A DNA stretch of 40,531 nt from Gammaproteobacteria bacterium. Its GTDB lineage: Bacteria; Pseudomonadota; Gammaproteobacteria; Steroidobacterales; Steroidobacteraceae. The stretch's first letter is position 1, and every line of letters begins with the position of its first letter. The stretch covers positions 1-40,531 of the forward strand of contig PLAH01000114.1 of NCBI GenBank assembly GCA_003134045.1, read 5' to 3'. The notes under the pieces were generated by a model. That model saw nothing but the letters and a program-made list of their open reading frames with translations, made no database searches and had not been told where the DNA came from. Shown piece after piece: positions 1 to 8,296 of the stretch. Both the position numbers and the translations under genes were made by a program.

Positions 1-1094
1 AAACGGCTCTCCGCGCTCGAATATTCCTTGGCGATGCGCACCTTGAGTTCTTTCGGGTCGGCGACCACCGGCGCGATCGCCATCCCGGTCTTGAACCGCA
101 GGTCCTGCATCAGTTCGCTCGCAAGCGGGTTTTCAACAGCCACCACCAACGACTCCCCAGTACGCAGCAGCGGCAACACCTGATAGCGGACGGCGAATGC
201 CGCGTCGATCACCTCGAGCGCATCCGCAGCAATCTTGAACTCGCGGACATTGACATAGGGAATACCCAGTTTGTCCGAGAGGGCAAACTGGATCAATCGA
301 ATCGATACTGCACCCATCGCAATCAGGATGTCGCCGATGCGGCGCTCCCGATGTGCCGCTTGAATCGTCAAAGCTTCCTTGAGCTGCTCCGGCGTAATCA
401 ATTGCGCCTCGATGAGAATTTGACCGAGTTGCGCATTCGGGCGCTTTCCCTGCTCGCGCAGCGCGCGCCTCAGTTCCTCCGCGGAGATGATTGCCCGGTC
501 GGCGAGGTAGTTTCCTATTTTTTCCTGACGGAGCTTGGCTTGATTGTTCAATGCGAGCACAAGCGTATCGGCGCTTACGATATGCTTCTCGACCAGGGTA
601 TCCCCCAGCAGCGGGCCAATTTGGACATCCTTGATCTGGCTTGCGGGTATAAAGCAATTCACGACATCCGCGGAAGCGGCCGCGGCGAGAAAGAGAAACA
701 AGCCGGCCTTTTCCCTGATGAATCCCAGCGTATTGCCGGTCATTTTCGTGCCGTCGACCAGCGAGACGACAAACGGCTTTTGCTTTTCGACGCCGATCGC
801 TATAGCGCCGAGGGCATCGAGTGCGGCTGAGTCGACATCGTATGCGGCCGGTTGCTTGAGCTTGATCGAGCGAATTTCGGCGAGCTTGATCCGTTTGACC
901 TCCTCCCGACTCAGCCGTAGACCGATGGAATCCACGCCCACGTTGAACTCGATCAATTCCCCGAGCGTTACGCGCCCATCGGCAAACGCCACCTCACAAT
1001 CGTTTCTGCCTGCCGGTGGCGGCGATGCGGAGCGTCGGAAAAATGGCGGCGGCGGCCAGTAAAAGGCGGCGGATTCGGGAGTGGAGCGATCCAT
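1..1094 (-). CDS. MshEN-domain (GspE/PilB-type) protein, N-terminal part, runs off left edge
   Basis: About 364 codons are visible from the ATG at 1094; the gene continues past base 1. The region from about residue 170 onward reads as two MshEN-like repeats, with segments such as IGPLLGDTLVEKHIVS and LGQILIEAQLITPEQLKEAL. After them comes the linker ending ELMQDLRFKTGMAIAPVVAD that normally precedes the ATPase of type II secretion/type IV pilus GspE/PilB proteins. MshEN domains bind nucleotides, in several proteins c-di-GMP (family knowledge). Residues 35-160 form an extra N-terminal domain I do not recognise; its beta-rich pattern is vaguely PilZ-like (guess). The Walker-motif ATPase would lie outside the window, so a stand-alone MshEN regulator cannot be excluded. 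It is transcribed away from the propeller lipoprotein gene. Confidence 0.75.
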   Translation of the reverse strand, partial: MDRSTPESAAFYWPPPPFFRRSASPPPAGRNDCEVAFADGRVTLGELIEFNVGVDSIGLRLSREEVKRIKLAEIRSIKLKQPAAYDVDSAALDALGAIAIGVEKQKPFVVSLVDGTKMTGNTLGFIREKAGLFLFLAAAASADVVNCFIPASQIKDVQIGPLLGDTLVEKHIVSADTLVLALNNQAKLRQEKIGNYLADRAIISAEELRRALREQGKRPNAQLGQILIEAQLITPEQLKEALTIQAAHRERRIGDILIAMGAVSIRLIQFALSDKLGIPYVNVREFKIAADALEVIDAAFAVRYQVLPLLRTGESLVVAVENPLASELMQDLRFKTGMAIAPVVADPKELKVRIAKEYSSAESR

Positions 1095-1404
1095 AGCTTG
1101 AGGTTCCACCGCCACGAGTTGCTCGTAAGGCTGGCAGCGCGGCCATGGACCTCGCCTCACCCTTCCGAGGATCGACGAGTACTCCGTTCCCGGCAGCCAG
1201 CTGTGAAGCATAGCCCCGTGAGCTACCTACGGCAACAAACGGATCCGCGGACGAGGCGCAAGGGCGACCACCCTGCGCCCACGAACGGCCGACTTCACCG
1301 AGGTTCTTATCGGTTGGCACGCCACGTCGCGGATGACCGACTCTTGCCGGGCGATGAAGGGCTGCTACTCTGCCCGCTCGCCTGCTCGGCGGCCGGGATG
1401 GATT
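1095..1404. other. Divergent intergenic region with a GC-rich hairpin
   Basis: About 310 bases separate the two divergent starts and must hold both promoters. The clearest structure is at 1255-1279: GGCGC and AGGG pair with CCCT and GCGCC around a 6-base loop, with one bulged A. It has no T-run, so it is not a standard intrinsic terminator. A weak plus-strand promoter candidate is TTGCCG and TACTCT, 16 bases apart, just upstream of the lipoprotein gene. I see no convincing promoter for the minus-strand gene and no protein-coding signal. Confidence 0.35.
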
Positions 1405-3309
1405 ATGTATCAGAAGAAGTTTCTCTTCGGGATGGCGCTCTCGCTCACGCTGGCTGCCTGCGGTGGCGCCAGCGTCACCTCGGCGTCGCCGCCGCCCAGC
1501 AATCCGAGCGTCGCGCCATCGATCACAGTGCAACCCGTGAACCAGAGCGTCGCGGTGGGTCAAGCCGCGACGTTCGCAGTAACCGCTGGCGGCACCGCCC
1601 CCTTGACCTATCAGTGGAGCAAGAATTCGGCCGCCATCGCCGGTGCGACCTCGGCCAGCTACACCACCGCGGCAACCGTCGCCGGCGACACCGGCAGCGC
1701 CTTCACCGTGGTGGTCAGCAACACCGCCGGCAGCATCACCAGCGCCGGCGCGACGCTGACAGTGACCGTGGCCGCCGCGGCCGCACACACGGACGTCCTC
1801 ACTTATAAGAACGATCTCAGCCGCAGCGGTCAAAACATCACCGAATCGAGTCTCACGCCGGCCAACGTCAACTCAGCCAAGTTCGGGCTGTTACGCAGCC
1901 TGTCGGTGGACGGAAAGGTCGACGCGCAACCGCTGTACGTGTCGCAGCTGACCGTGACGGGAGCGCTCCACAATGTGGTCGTGGCGGCGACGGAACATGA
2001 CTCGGTATACGCCTACGACTCGGACACGGGAGCGCCGCTGTGGCGGGTCTCGCTGCTCGGCACGGGAGAGACGCTGAGCGACACGCACGGCTGCAGCCAG
2101 GTGACGCCGGAGATCGGCATCACGTCGACGCCCGTGATCGATCGCAGCGCCGGCGCGCATGGCACCGTCTTCGTGGTCGCCATGTCGAAGGTAAGCTCTA
2201 CCTCTGCTTACCACCAGCGCTTGCACGCACTCGATCTCACCACCGGCGCGGAATTGCTCGGCGGTCCCAGGGACATCACCGCGACGTACACCGCCCACAA
2301 CGGCACCGTGAGCACCTTCAGTCCCGGCCAGTACGAAGAGCGGGCCGCCTTGCTGCTGCTCAACGGAACCCTCTACACCAGCTGGACTTCGCACTGCGAT
2401 ATAGCGCCCTACGGGGGTTGGATCATCCCATTCACCGAAGCCGCCCTGGCGCCCATACCCAGCGCCGTACTGAACGTCGCGGCGAACTCCAACTCCGGCC
2501 CGGCGATCTGGATGGCGGGCGGCGGCCCTGCCGCCGACGCCGCGGGCAACCTCTATCTGCTCACCGCGAACGGCACCTTCGAAACCACGCTGGATGCAAA
2601 CGGCTTCCCCAACGGCCAGGATTACGGCAATTCCTTCCTGAAGCTCGCCACCGGCGGCGGAACGCTCAACGTCGCGGACTATTTCACCATGTCCAACGAA
2701 GTAGCCGAATCCTCCGCCGACATGGATCTAGGCTCCGGCGGCGAAATGCTGCTGCCCGATGTGAACTACACCGCCGGCGGCACCAGCACCGTCAAGCATC
2801 TCGTGGTCGGCGCCGGCAAGGACGGCAACATCTACGTCGTCGATCGCGACGCGATGGGTAAATTCAGTTCATCGACGAACGCCATCTGGCAGCAGCTCTC
2901 GGGCGTGCTGCCGGGCGGCATCTGGTCCACCCCCGCGTACTTCAACGGCGTTGTGTACTACGGCGATGTCAGCGGCACCTTGAAGGCTTTCCCAATTGCC
3001 AATGCCAAGCTGGCGACGACGGCGCAATCCCAGTCGGCGACGCATTTCACCTATCCCGGAACCGCCGCCAGCGTCTCCGCCAACGGCGCCGGCAACGGCA
3101 TCGTCTGGGCGCACGAGAACAGCAGCCCCGCCGTGCTGCACGCCTACGATGCGGCCAATCTCGCGGCCGAGCTCTACAACAGCAATCAAGCCGCCGGCAA
3201 TCGCGACCAATTCGGCGCCGGCAACAAGTACATCACACCCACGGTTGCCGACGGCAAGGTCTTCGTCGGCACGACCAACAGCGTCGCCGTGTTCGGCCTG
3301 CTGCCCTGA
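1405..3309 (+). CDS. Secreted lipoprotein with Ig-like domain and PQQ-type beta-propeller
   Basis: The protein has 634 residues. The start is the ATG at 1405 because it directly begins a lipoprotein signal: basic MYQKK, a hydrophobic core, and the lipobox LAAC with Cys19. Upstream in-frame codons would bury this signal. After a Ser/Pro linker, residues about 35-125 form an Ig-like fold (ITVQPVNQSVAVGQAATF ... YQWSKNSAAI ... VVSNTAGSITSAGA). The remaining ~500 residues resemble PQQ/BamB-like propeller blades (VYAYDSDTGAPLWRVSLLG, VVGAGKDGNIYVVDRDAMG, VYYGDVSGTLKAF). Similar Ig-plus-propeller exported proteins are frequent in soil bacteria and mostly uncharacterised. No quinoprotein active site or haem motif is visible, so enzyme activity is not claimed; a binding or scaffold role at the cell surface is as likely. 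It converges with the cytochrome gene, 31 bases away. Confidence 0.8.
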   Translation: MYQKKFLFGMALSLTLAACGGASVTSASPPPSNPSVAPSITVQPVNQSVAVGQAATFAVTAGGTAPLTYQWSKNSAAIAGATSASYTTAATVAGDTGSAFTVVVSNTAGSITSAGATLTVTVAAAAAHTDVLTYKNDLSRSGQNITESSLTPANVNSAKFGLLRSLSVDGKVDAQPLYVSQLTVTGALHNVVVAATEHDSVYAYDSDTGAPLWRVSLLGTGETLSDTHGCSQVTPEIGITSTPVIDRSAGAHGTVFVVAMSKVSSTSAYHQRLHALDLTTGAELLGGPRDITATYTAHNGTVSTFSPGQYEERAALLLLNGTLYTSWTSHCDIAPYGGWIIPFTEAALAPIPSAVLNVAANSNSGPAIWMAGGGPAADAAGNLYLLTANGTFETTLDANGFPNGQDYGNSFLKLATGGGTLNVADYFTMSNEVAESSADMDLGSGGEMLLPDVNYTAGGTSTVKHLVVGAGKDGNIYVVDRDAMGKFSSSTNAIWQQLSGVLPGGIWSTPAYFNGVVYYGDVSGTLKAFPIANAKLATTAQSQSATHFTYPGTAASVSANGAGNGIVWAHENSSPAVLHAYDAANLAAELYNSNQAAGNRDQFGAGNKYITPTVADGKVFVGTTNSVAVFGLLP

Positions 3310-3340
3310 CGCGGGACCCGCCGGCGGCCGCACCAGGCAT

Positions 3341-4636
3341 TCACAGCGCGCGGCGTTCGGCCACGTCGCGTGCGGTGACCGTTGCCGGCTTGCCGCCGAA
3401 GCGGCTCACCACGTAGTTGGCGAGCGCCGCCACTTCGGTATCGGAGTACGCGCGGCCAAAGGCCGGCATATAGACATAGCTGTCGCCGATCCGCAGATTC
3501 ACGCCCTGCAGAATCGCCTGCGTGACATTCGCGCCGCTCGCATCGTTGACCCCGCGCGTGCCGAACAGCGCCGCGTAACTCGATTGCCGGCCGCTGCCGT
3601 CCCACTGATGGCAGCTGGCGCAGGCGCCTTCGAACAACTCGAACCCTCGGGCTTGCGCACCGCTCGCGTCTTGCACCGGCGCCGCGGCAGCCGGCGGCGG
3701 CGCCTGCGAATCGATCTCGATCGGGTGCTCGCCCTTGTCGGGAGGCAGGCTGCGCAGGTACGCGACCAGCGCCGCCATATCCTCGTCGGTGAGGAACTGC
3801 AAGCTGTGCGCGACCGCCTCGCCCATCGGTCCCGATGCCGACGCACGGCCGTCCACATGACCGGTCCGGAGGTACCGAGCCGTCTCGGCCGCCGTCCACG
3901 AACCGATTCCGTACGTCGGATCGGGAGTGATGTTGTAAGCGCGCCAGCCTTGCAATTCCTGGCCGGCAAGTTCGTGGCCGTGATCCAAGCCGTACCCCAA
4001 GTTGCGCGGCGTGTGGCATTCGCGGCAGTGGCCAAGTGCGGTCGCCAGGTACGCGCCGCCGTTCCATTGCGCCGAACGCGACGGATCGGGCACGAAACGT
4101 TGGCTCTTGAAAAAGGCGGCGTTCCAGAAGCCCATGGCCCAACGCTGGTTGAAGGGAAAGGCCAGCTCGTTGGCGCGGTTGACCTGGTCGATGGCCGGCA
4201 GGCTGAACAGATACGCCTTGATGGCCAGCACGTCGCTGCGGCTCAGCCGGGTATACGAGGTGTAGGGAAACGCGGGGTACAGATGCCGGCCGTCGTTGCG
4301 CACGCCTTCGCGCACCGCGCGGACGAACTCATCGTCGCTCCAGCCGCCGATGCCGCGCCGGGGATCGGCCGTGATGTTGCTGGAGTAAATGGTGCCGAAC
4401 GGCAGCTTGAATGCCACGCCCCCGGCGAAAGGCCGGTGGGAATCGGGCACCGTATGGCACGCGACGCAGTCGGCCGCCCGCGTCAGATATTCGCCCCGGG
4501 CCAGCACATCGGCCGATGCCGGCGCCCCCGCGATCACGGGCGCGCTGCCGGCCGAGACATCGGCGCGGTTCAACGCCACGTACGCAGCCGCGCCGATTGC
4601 CAGCACCATACCGGCCGCGACCGCCGCGCGATTCAT
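3341..4636 (-). CDS. Tri-haem c-type cytochrome subunit of a molybdenum hydroxylase
   Basis: The 431-residue protein has an N-terminal membrane anchor/signal (residues 1-22) and three CxxCH haem sites: CVACH (57-61), CRECH (204-208) and CASCH (339-343). This three-domain layout is that of the cytochrome subunits of periplasmic alcohol, gluconate and aldehyde dehydrogenases, which pass electrons to ubiquinone or a terminal oxidase (family knowledge). It starts 2 bases after the stop of the molybdopterin subunit, so it is the third gene of an operon and probably the electron acceptor for that enzyme (inference). A Pro/Ala-rich linker near 311-325 separates haem domains 2 and 3. The C-terminal motif MPAFGRAYSD supplies a probable methionine axial ligand. 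Confidence 0.88.
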   Translation of the reverse strand: MNRAAVAAGMVLAIGAAAYVALNRADVSAGSAPVIAGAPASADVLARGEYLTRAADCVACHTVPDSHRPFAGGVAFKLPFGTIYSSNITADPRRGIGGWSDDEFVRAVREGVRNDGRHLYPAFPYTSYTRLSRSDVLAIKAYLFSLPAIDQVNRANELAFPFNQRWAMGFWNAAFFKSQRFVPDPSRSAQWNGGAYLATALGHCRECHTPRNLGYGLDHGHELAGQELQGWRAYNITPDPTYGIGSWTAAETARYLRTGHVDGRASASGPMGEAVAHSLQFLTDEDMAALVAYLRSLPPDKGEHPIEIDSQAPPPAAAAPVQDASGAQARGFELFEGACASCHQWDGSGRQSSYAALFGTRGVNDASGANVTQAILQGVNLRIGDSYVYMPAFGRAYSDTEVAALANYVVSRFGGKPATVTARDVAERRAL

Positions 4637-4638
4637 GG

Positions 4639-6930
4639 CTAGACGCGTCTTGCCGCCCCGTTTGCAGGTTCGCCGGCGCCATCGAGAGTCCCGGCGACCA
4701 CGGTCTTGAGGGCGGCGGCGTTCTGCACCAGCAAGCTCCTATCCACCGGCAAGCTGCGCAAACGCACGCCCGTGGCGGCGAAGATCGCGTTGCCGAGCGC
4801 CGGCGCCGCAATTGCCGTGCCCACCTCGCCGAGCCCTCCCGGCGGCTCATCGTTGGCGATTCGATGCAATTCGACGCGGGGAATCTCGTTCATGCGCAAG
4901 CTGCGATAGTCGTGAAAGTTGCTCTGCTCGATCGCGCCGCGCTTGATGGTGATGCCGCTGTAGAGAGCGGCACTCAATCCGAACAGCACCGCACCTTGAA
5001 TCTGCGCCTCCACGGAACTGGGGTTGATCGCCACGCCGCAATCGAGCGCGACCACCGCGCGGCGCAGACGGATTTCTCCCTGCGGGGCGACCTCGGCCTC
5101 GATGATCAAGCACACCCGGCTGCCGAACGGCTCGCCCACGGCGATGCCGCGGCCGACGCGGGCGGGCAGCGGTGCCGCGTTCCAGCCGATTTTCTCCGCG
5201 GCCAGATCCAGCAACGCCAGCGTACGCGGATTCTTCTGCAGCAACGCGCGGCGGTATTCCAGCGGATCCTTGCCCGCCGTATGCGCCAGCTCGTCCATGA
5301 AGCTTTCGACGACGAACAAGTTGTGCGTCGGTCCCACGCCCCGCCACCAGCCCACCAGCAAACCCTCGGGCATGTCGTGGCGCACCCATTCCACCTTCAG
5401 ATTGGGGATGTCGTACGGCACCTCCGCGACGCACTCCACCGCGTCCGTGTCCAGGCCGTTCTTCTCCATCGCCATCGGCGCCCAGCGCCCGAGCACCGTG
5501 CCGCCGGTTACCCTGTCGCCGTACCAGATCGGCCGGCCGTTGGCATCGAGAAGGGCCGAAATGCGGTCGTGGTACATGGGACGCACGATGTCGTGCCGGA
5601 TATCCTCTTCGCGCGTCCAGATCACCTTGAGCGGATACTTCACCTGTTTGGCGAAATGGACCGCCTGCTCGACCGAGTCGGTTTCCAGCCGTCGGCCGAA
5701 ACCACCGCCCAGATATTGATTGTGCAGTTCGACCTTGGCCTCCGGTAGCCCGGTGATCTTCGCGGCGACCGCCACGCAGCGCGTCGGCACCTGCGTGCCC
5801 ACCCAGATCTCGCATTTGTCGGCCGTGACCCACACGGTGGTGTTGAGCGGTTCCATGGTCGCGTGCGCGAGCATGGGCGACTGATAGATGGCCTCGACCA
5901 GCTTGCCGTCGGCCGGCTTCTTGCCGGCCTCGCGCGCGACGATGGGCGTACTGCCCTGCGACGCGTCGGCCAATGCCTCACGCAGCTTGGCCGTCGTGAG
6001 CTCGGCGTTGTCGCCCAAGTCCCATTCGATGTCGAGCGCGTCGAGCCCCTGCTTGGCAGCCCAGAAATGGTCACCCACCACGGCGACCGCGCCGTCGAGC
6101 ATGAGCACGTCGATCACGCCACGGACGGCGCGGGTGCGCTTATCGTCGATGCCGACCAGCCTGCCGCCGAACGTCGGACAGGCCTTGACCGTCGCGATCT
6201 TCATCCCCGGCACCCGCACGTCGATGCCGAACTGCGTCGTGCCGTACACCTTGTCGGCGGAATCGACGCGCCGCAGCGGCTTGCCGATCAGCGTGAAATT
6301 CTTCGATTCCTTGAGCGCAACCTTGAGCGGAACGGGTAACGCGCCCGCCGACTTGGCCAGCGCGCCGTAGCCCAAGGTGCGGCCGGATGCCTGGTGCGTG
6401 ACCACGCCCCGCGCGACGCTGCAGGTGCTCGGATCGACGTGCCAGCGTTGCGCGGCCGCGGTCACCATCATGGTGCGCGCGACGGCGCCCGCTTCGCGCA
6501 GCACTTCCCAATGGCCGCGCGTACTGGTCGAGCCGCCCGTGATCTGGCCGCCGAGCAACGGCATGGAGTACAACTCCTCGTTCGGCGGCGCGTGTTCCAC
6601 TTTGATCTGATCGATGCCGACATTGAGTTCTTCCGCGAGCATCATGCACGCGCCGGTGTAAATGCCCTGCCCCATCTCGACATTCGGCATGACCAGCCGC
6701 ACCAGCCCATCGACGTCGATGCGAATGAACGCATTGGGCGCAAACGGCGGGTTACCGTCGGCCGCCGCGGCAGCGGCATCGCCGGGTTGGCGGCGCGCGT
6801 TGATGGCGGCACTCGCCGTGCCGCTGGTCGCCGTCCATAAGAACGCAATCGTCAGACCACCGAGTTTCAAGGCGCGGCGACGCCCCACGTCCACCGCCTG
6901 CGGCAGCGGCCCTACGCGAAGAGCCTTCAT
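4639..6930 (-). CDS. Tat-exported molybdopterin-binding hydroxylase subunit (isoquinoline/aldehyde oxidoreductase type)
   Basis: This 763-residue protein belongs to the xanthine dehydrogenase/IorB family of molybdenum hydroxylases. The ATG at 6930 gives a twin-arginine signal ([11 protein letters not shown], residues 15-25) and forms an ATGA overlap with the small subunit. Recognisable parts are [33 protein letters not shown] in the Mo-cofactor region, and the C-terminal [20 protein letters not shown], which holds the catalytic glutamate of the family. With the [2Fe-2S] subunit and the cytochrome it should form a periplasmic complex that hydroxylates an aldehyde or N-heterocycle using water and sends electrons to the respiratory chain. 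The substrate cannot be read from the sequence. No cofactor-maturation gene (XdhC-like) is seen next to it. Confidence 0.9.
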   Translation of the reverse strand: MKALRVGPLPQAVDVGRRRALKLGGLTIAFLWTATSGTASAAINARRQPGDAAAAAADGNPPFAPNAFIRIDVDGLVRLVMPNVEMGQGIYTGACMMLAEELNVGIDQIKVEHAPPNEELYSMPLLGGQITGGSTSTRGHWEVLREAGAVARTMMVTAAAQRWHVDPSTCSVARGVVTHQASGRTLGYGALAKSAGALPVPLKVALKESKNFTLIGKPLRRVDSADKVYGTTQFGIDVRVPGMKIATVKACPTFGGRLVGIDDKRTRAVRGVIDVLMLDGAVAVVGDHFWAAKQGLDALDIEWDLGDNAELTTAKLREALADASQGSTPIVAREAGKKPADGKLVEAIYQSPMLAHATMEPLNTTVWVTADKCEIWVGTQVPTRCVAVAAKITGLPEAKVELHNQYLGGGFGRRLETDSVEQAVHFAKQVKYPLKVIWTREEDIRHDIVRPMYHDRISALLDANGRPIWYGDRVTGGTVLGRWAPMAMEKNGLDTDAVECVAEVPYDIPNLKVEWVRHDMPEGLLVGWWRGVGPTHNLFVVESFMDELAHTAGKDPLEYRRALLQKNPRTLALLDLAAEKIGWNAAPLPARVGRGIAVGEPFGSRVCLIIEAEVAPQGEIRLRRAVVALDCGVAINPSSVEAQIQGAVLFGLSAALYSGITIKRGAIEQSNFHDYRSLRMNEIPRVELHRIANDEPPGGLGEVGTAIAAPALGNAIFAATGVRLRSLPVDRSLLVQNAAALKTVVAGTLDGAGEPANGAARRV

Positions 6931-7511
6931 GTCGCACCCGCCGTCGCGGTAGCCGAAGGCACCGCAGCCCGTGGCGCTGCGGCCCCGGACGCAGCTGTTC
7001 CCGGCGTGCCGACCCGCGACGCGGCGACGGGGGGAGCTATGACTTGCAGCACTTCCGCCTTGCCCGTCGCCGCCTGCTTGATGGCGGCGCGAATGCGCAC
7101 GTAGGTTGCGCACCGGCAGATGTTTCCCGACATGGCGGCGTCGATGTCGCCGTCGCTGGGATTCGGGGTGCGCGCCAGCAACGCGGTCGCCGACATGATC
7201 TGGCCGGATTGGCAATAGCCGCACTGCACGACATCCACGTCGAGCCACGCCGCTTGGATTTTTTGACCGCTCGGGGTTTGTCCGACCGCCTCGATGGTGG
7301 TGATCGCGCGGCTGCCGATCGAGCCCACCGGCAGCACGCAGGATCGGACCGCCTGACCGTCCAGGTGTACGGTACACGCGCCACACTGCGCGATACCGCA
7401 TCCGAACTTGGTGCCGGTCAGGCCGACCACATCACGCAGCACCCACAGCAGCGGCATATCCGCCGGCACATCCACCGAGCGCGCTTCCCCATTGACCTGC
7501 AGTACGAACAT
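6927..7511 (-). CDS. [2Fe-2S] small subunit of the molybdenum hydroxylase
   Basis: This 194-residue protein has the two-cluster layout of IorA/CoxS-type small subunits. A plant-ferredoxin-type cluster uses C38, C43, C46 and C58 ([17 protein letters not shown]). The second cluster uses C97, C100, C132 and C134 (QCGYCQSG and NICRCATY). It has no signal peptide and would be co-exported with the twin-arginine partner, as in related complexes (inference). The C-terminal ~40 residues after the last helix are an Ala/Pro/Val-rich tail not needed for the fold. The start is supported by a strong GGAGG six bases ahead of the ATG. Its 3' end overlaps the next gene by ATGA, so it heads the operon. Confidence 0.93.
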   Translation of the reverse strand: MFVLQVNGEARSVDVPADMPLLWVLRDVVGLTGTKFGCGIAQCGACTVHLDGQAVRSCVLPVGSIGSRAITTIEAVGQTPSGQKIQAAWLDVDVVQCGYCQSGQIMSATALLARTPNPSDGDIDAAMSGNICRCATYVRIRAAIKQAATGKAEVLQVIAPPVAASRVGTPGTAASGAAAPRAAVPSATATAGAT

Positions 7512-7569
7512 ATCGGCCTCCGATTGGATCCGACGAGTGTACCGTCAAAGGCGGCTCCAGCGCATACCC

Positions 7570-7663
7570 CCTCGTAATTCGGCACGGTGTTGTCGACCGG
7601 TTCGAACACCGGCGATGCAACACCGCACGCCGGTCAAATTCGCTGTGCCGGGGTACTACGAGG
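7570..7663. repeat. Palindromic repeat, copy A (~94 bp)
   Basis: The outer arms CCTCGTA (7570) and TACGAGG (7657-7663) are exact inverse complements. Inside them CGGCAC matches GTGCCG, and GGTGTTG pairs with CAACACC, so most of the element can fold as one long interrupted hairpin. It shares GACCGGTTCGAAC, TCAAATTC and GTGCCGGG in the same order with copy B at 8201-8296. The right arm overlaps the last codons and the TAG stop of the DUF2726 gene. It has no T-tract. Confidence 0.7.
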
Positions 7664-8093
7664 CTCGGCGCAATAGTTGTGCGGTCGACGAGTTCACGGG
7701 CAGGGCAGCCACCAGCGCCTTCAGTCCGGATTCATTGGGGATGTCGGCCAGTGCATCGCCGCCGGGCAGGCGAACCACCTTGATACCGGCGGCGCGCAGC
7801 GATTCGTCTTTGCGCTCGCGGGTCCGCTCGGCGTCGCGCGACGTGGCAGACCCCGCGAGTTCCACTACGGCCACGATGGTGAAGTCAGGCCTGCACACCA
7901 CGAAATCCGCCACCCAGTCCTTGAACCGATTGCCGGCCGCCTGGCCGCCCATGCCGGCCGTCCGACCGGCCAGCAGACGCGAAACCGCCACCTGCGACAG
8001 GACCACATGACCCGGGAAGGCGCGCACCAAACGGCCGTAGAGAATCTGCTCGGCTCGGCTCAACAAGGGGTTGTCGATTACGGCGGCGATCAT
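7656..8093 (-). CDS. DUF2726-domain protein (restriction-endonuclease-like fold)
   Basis: This 145-residue protein matches the DUF2726 pattern. It opens with LLSRAEQILYGRLVRAF, has a central LSQVAVSRLL strand/helix, then WVADFVVCRPDFTIVAVVELAG and KDESLRAAGIKVVRL. The acidic residues in ADFVV and VVELAG occupy the positions of a PD-(D/E)xK nuclease core, but the usual lysine is replaced (A or G follows the Glu), so catalysis is doubtful. DUF2726 proteins have no firmly assigned function. Here the gene stands alone between the Mo-hydroxylase operon and the hydrolase gene, with a related ~95-bp palindrome on each side. No clear Shine-Dalgarno sequence precedes the ATG. Confidence 0.8.
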   Translation of the reverse strand: MIAAVIDNPLLSRAEQILYGRLVRAFPGHVVLSQVAVSRLLAGRTAGMGGQAAGNRFKDWVADFVVCRPDFTIVAVVELAGSATSRDAERTRERKDESLRAAGIKVVRLPGGDALADIPNESGLKALVAALPVNSSTAQLLRRAS

Positions 8094-8200
8094 TTACACG
8101 TCTCGCGAGGGATTGAATGGCTAAAGTATGCGCATCGCACAACGAGCATTCCGCGAGGCAAGTCGCGAAATGCCCAATCCACCCGCGCGACCGCGCGCCG
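8094..8200. other. Short gap between DUF2726 start and repeat B
   Basis: About 107 bases hold the presumed promoter of the minus-strand DUF2726 gene. No sigma-70 pair stands out. The only small symmetric site is CTCGCGAG near 8102-8109. There is no coding signal. Confidence 0.3.
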
Positions 8201-8296
8201 CTAGACATCTCGGCGCCGTGATGATGACCGGTTCGAACGCTGGCGAGGGAGGTCGATGCGATACCCCAGCTCAAATTCACGGTGCCGGGCTGCTAG
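8201..8296. repeat. Palindromic repeat, copy B (~96 bp)
   Basis: The outer CTAG...CTAG and the inner CGGCGCCGTGA (8211-8221) against TCACGGTGCCG form an imperfect inverted repeat. It has the same size and internal word order as copy A at 7570-7663, about 630 bases away: GACCGGTTCGAAC, then GGCGA, TCAAATTC and GTGCCGGG. Its right arm contains the TAG stop codon of the dienelactone hydrolase gene, just as copy A contains the stop of DUF2726. The centre differs between copies, which suggests an old family rather than a recent duplication. Confidence 0.7.

Noticed and set aside
1314..1330. Sigma-54 promoter-like TTGGCACG
   Set aside because: The -24 half is good, but the GC of the -12 half is one base out of register, which is not tolerated by the family.
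1095..1340. c-di-GMP (GEMM) riboswitch ahead of the MshEN gene
   Set aside because: It would fit the biology, but the conserved GEMM tetraloop-receptor and GGACGCAAAGCC-like segments are not found.
7598..7615. tRNA T-arm-like GGTTCGAAC inside the repeats
   Set aside because: The loop matches TTCRANY, but the flanking bases do not form the required 5-bp stem, and there is no acceptor, D or anticodon arm.
7570..8296. Integron-like gene cassettes with attC sites
   Set aside because: The gene-plus-palindrome layout fits, but neither copy has the GTTRRRY core or its inverse at the ends, and no integrase gene is present.
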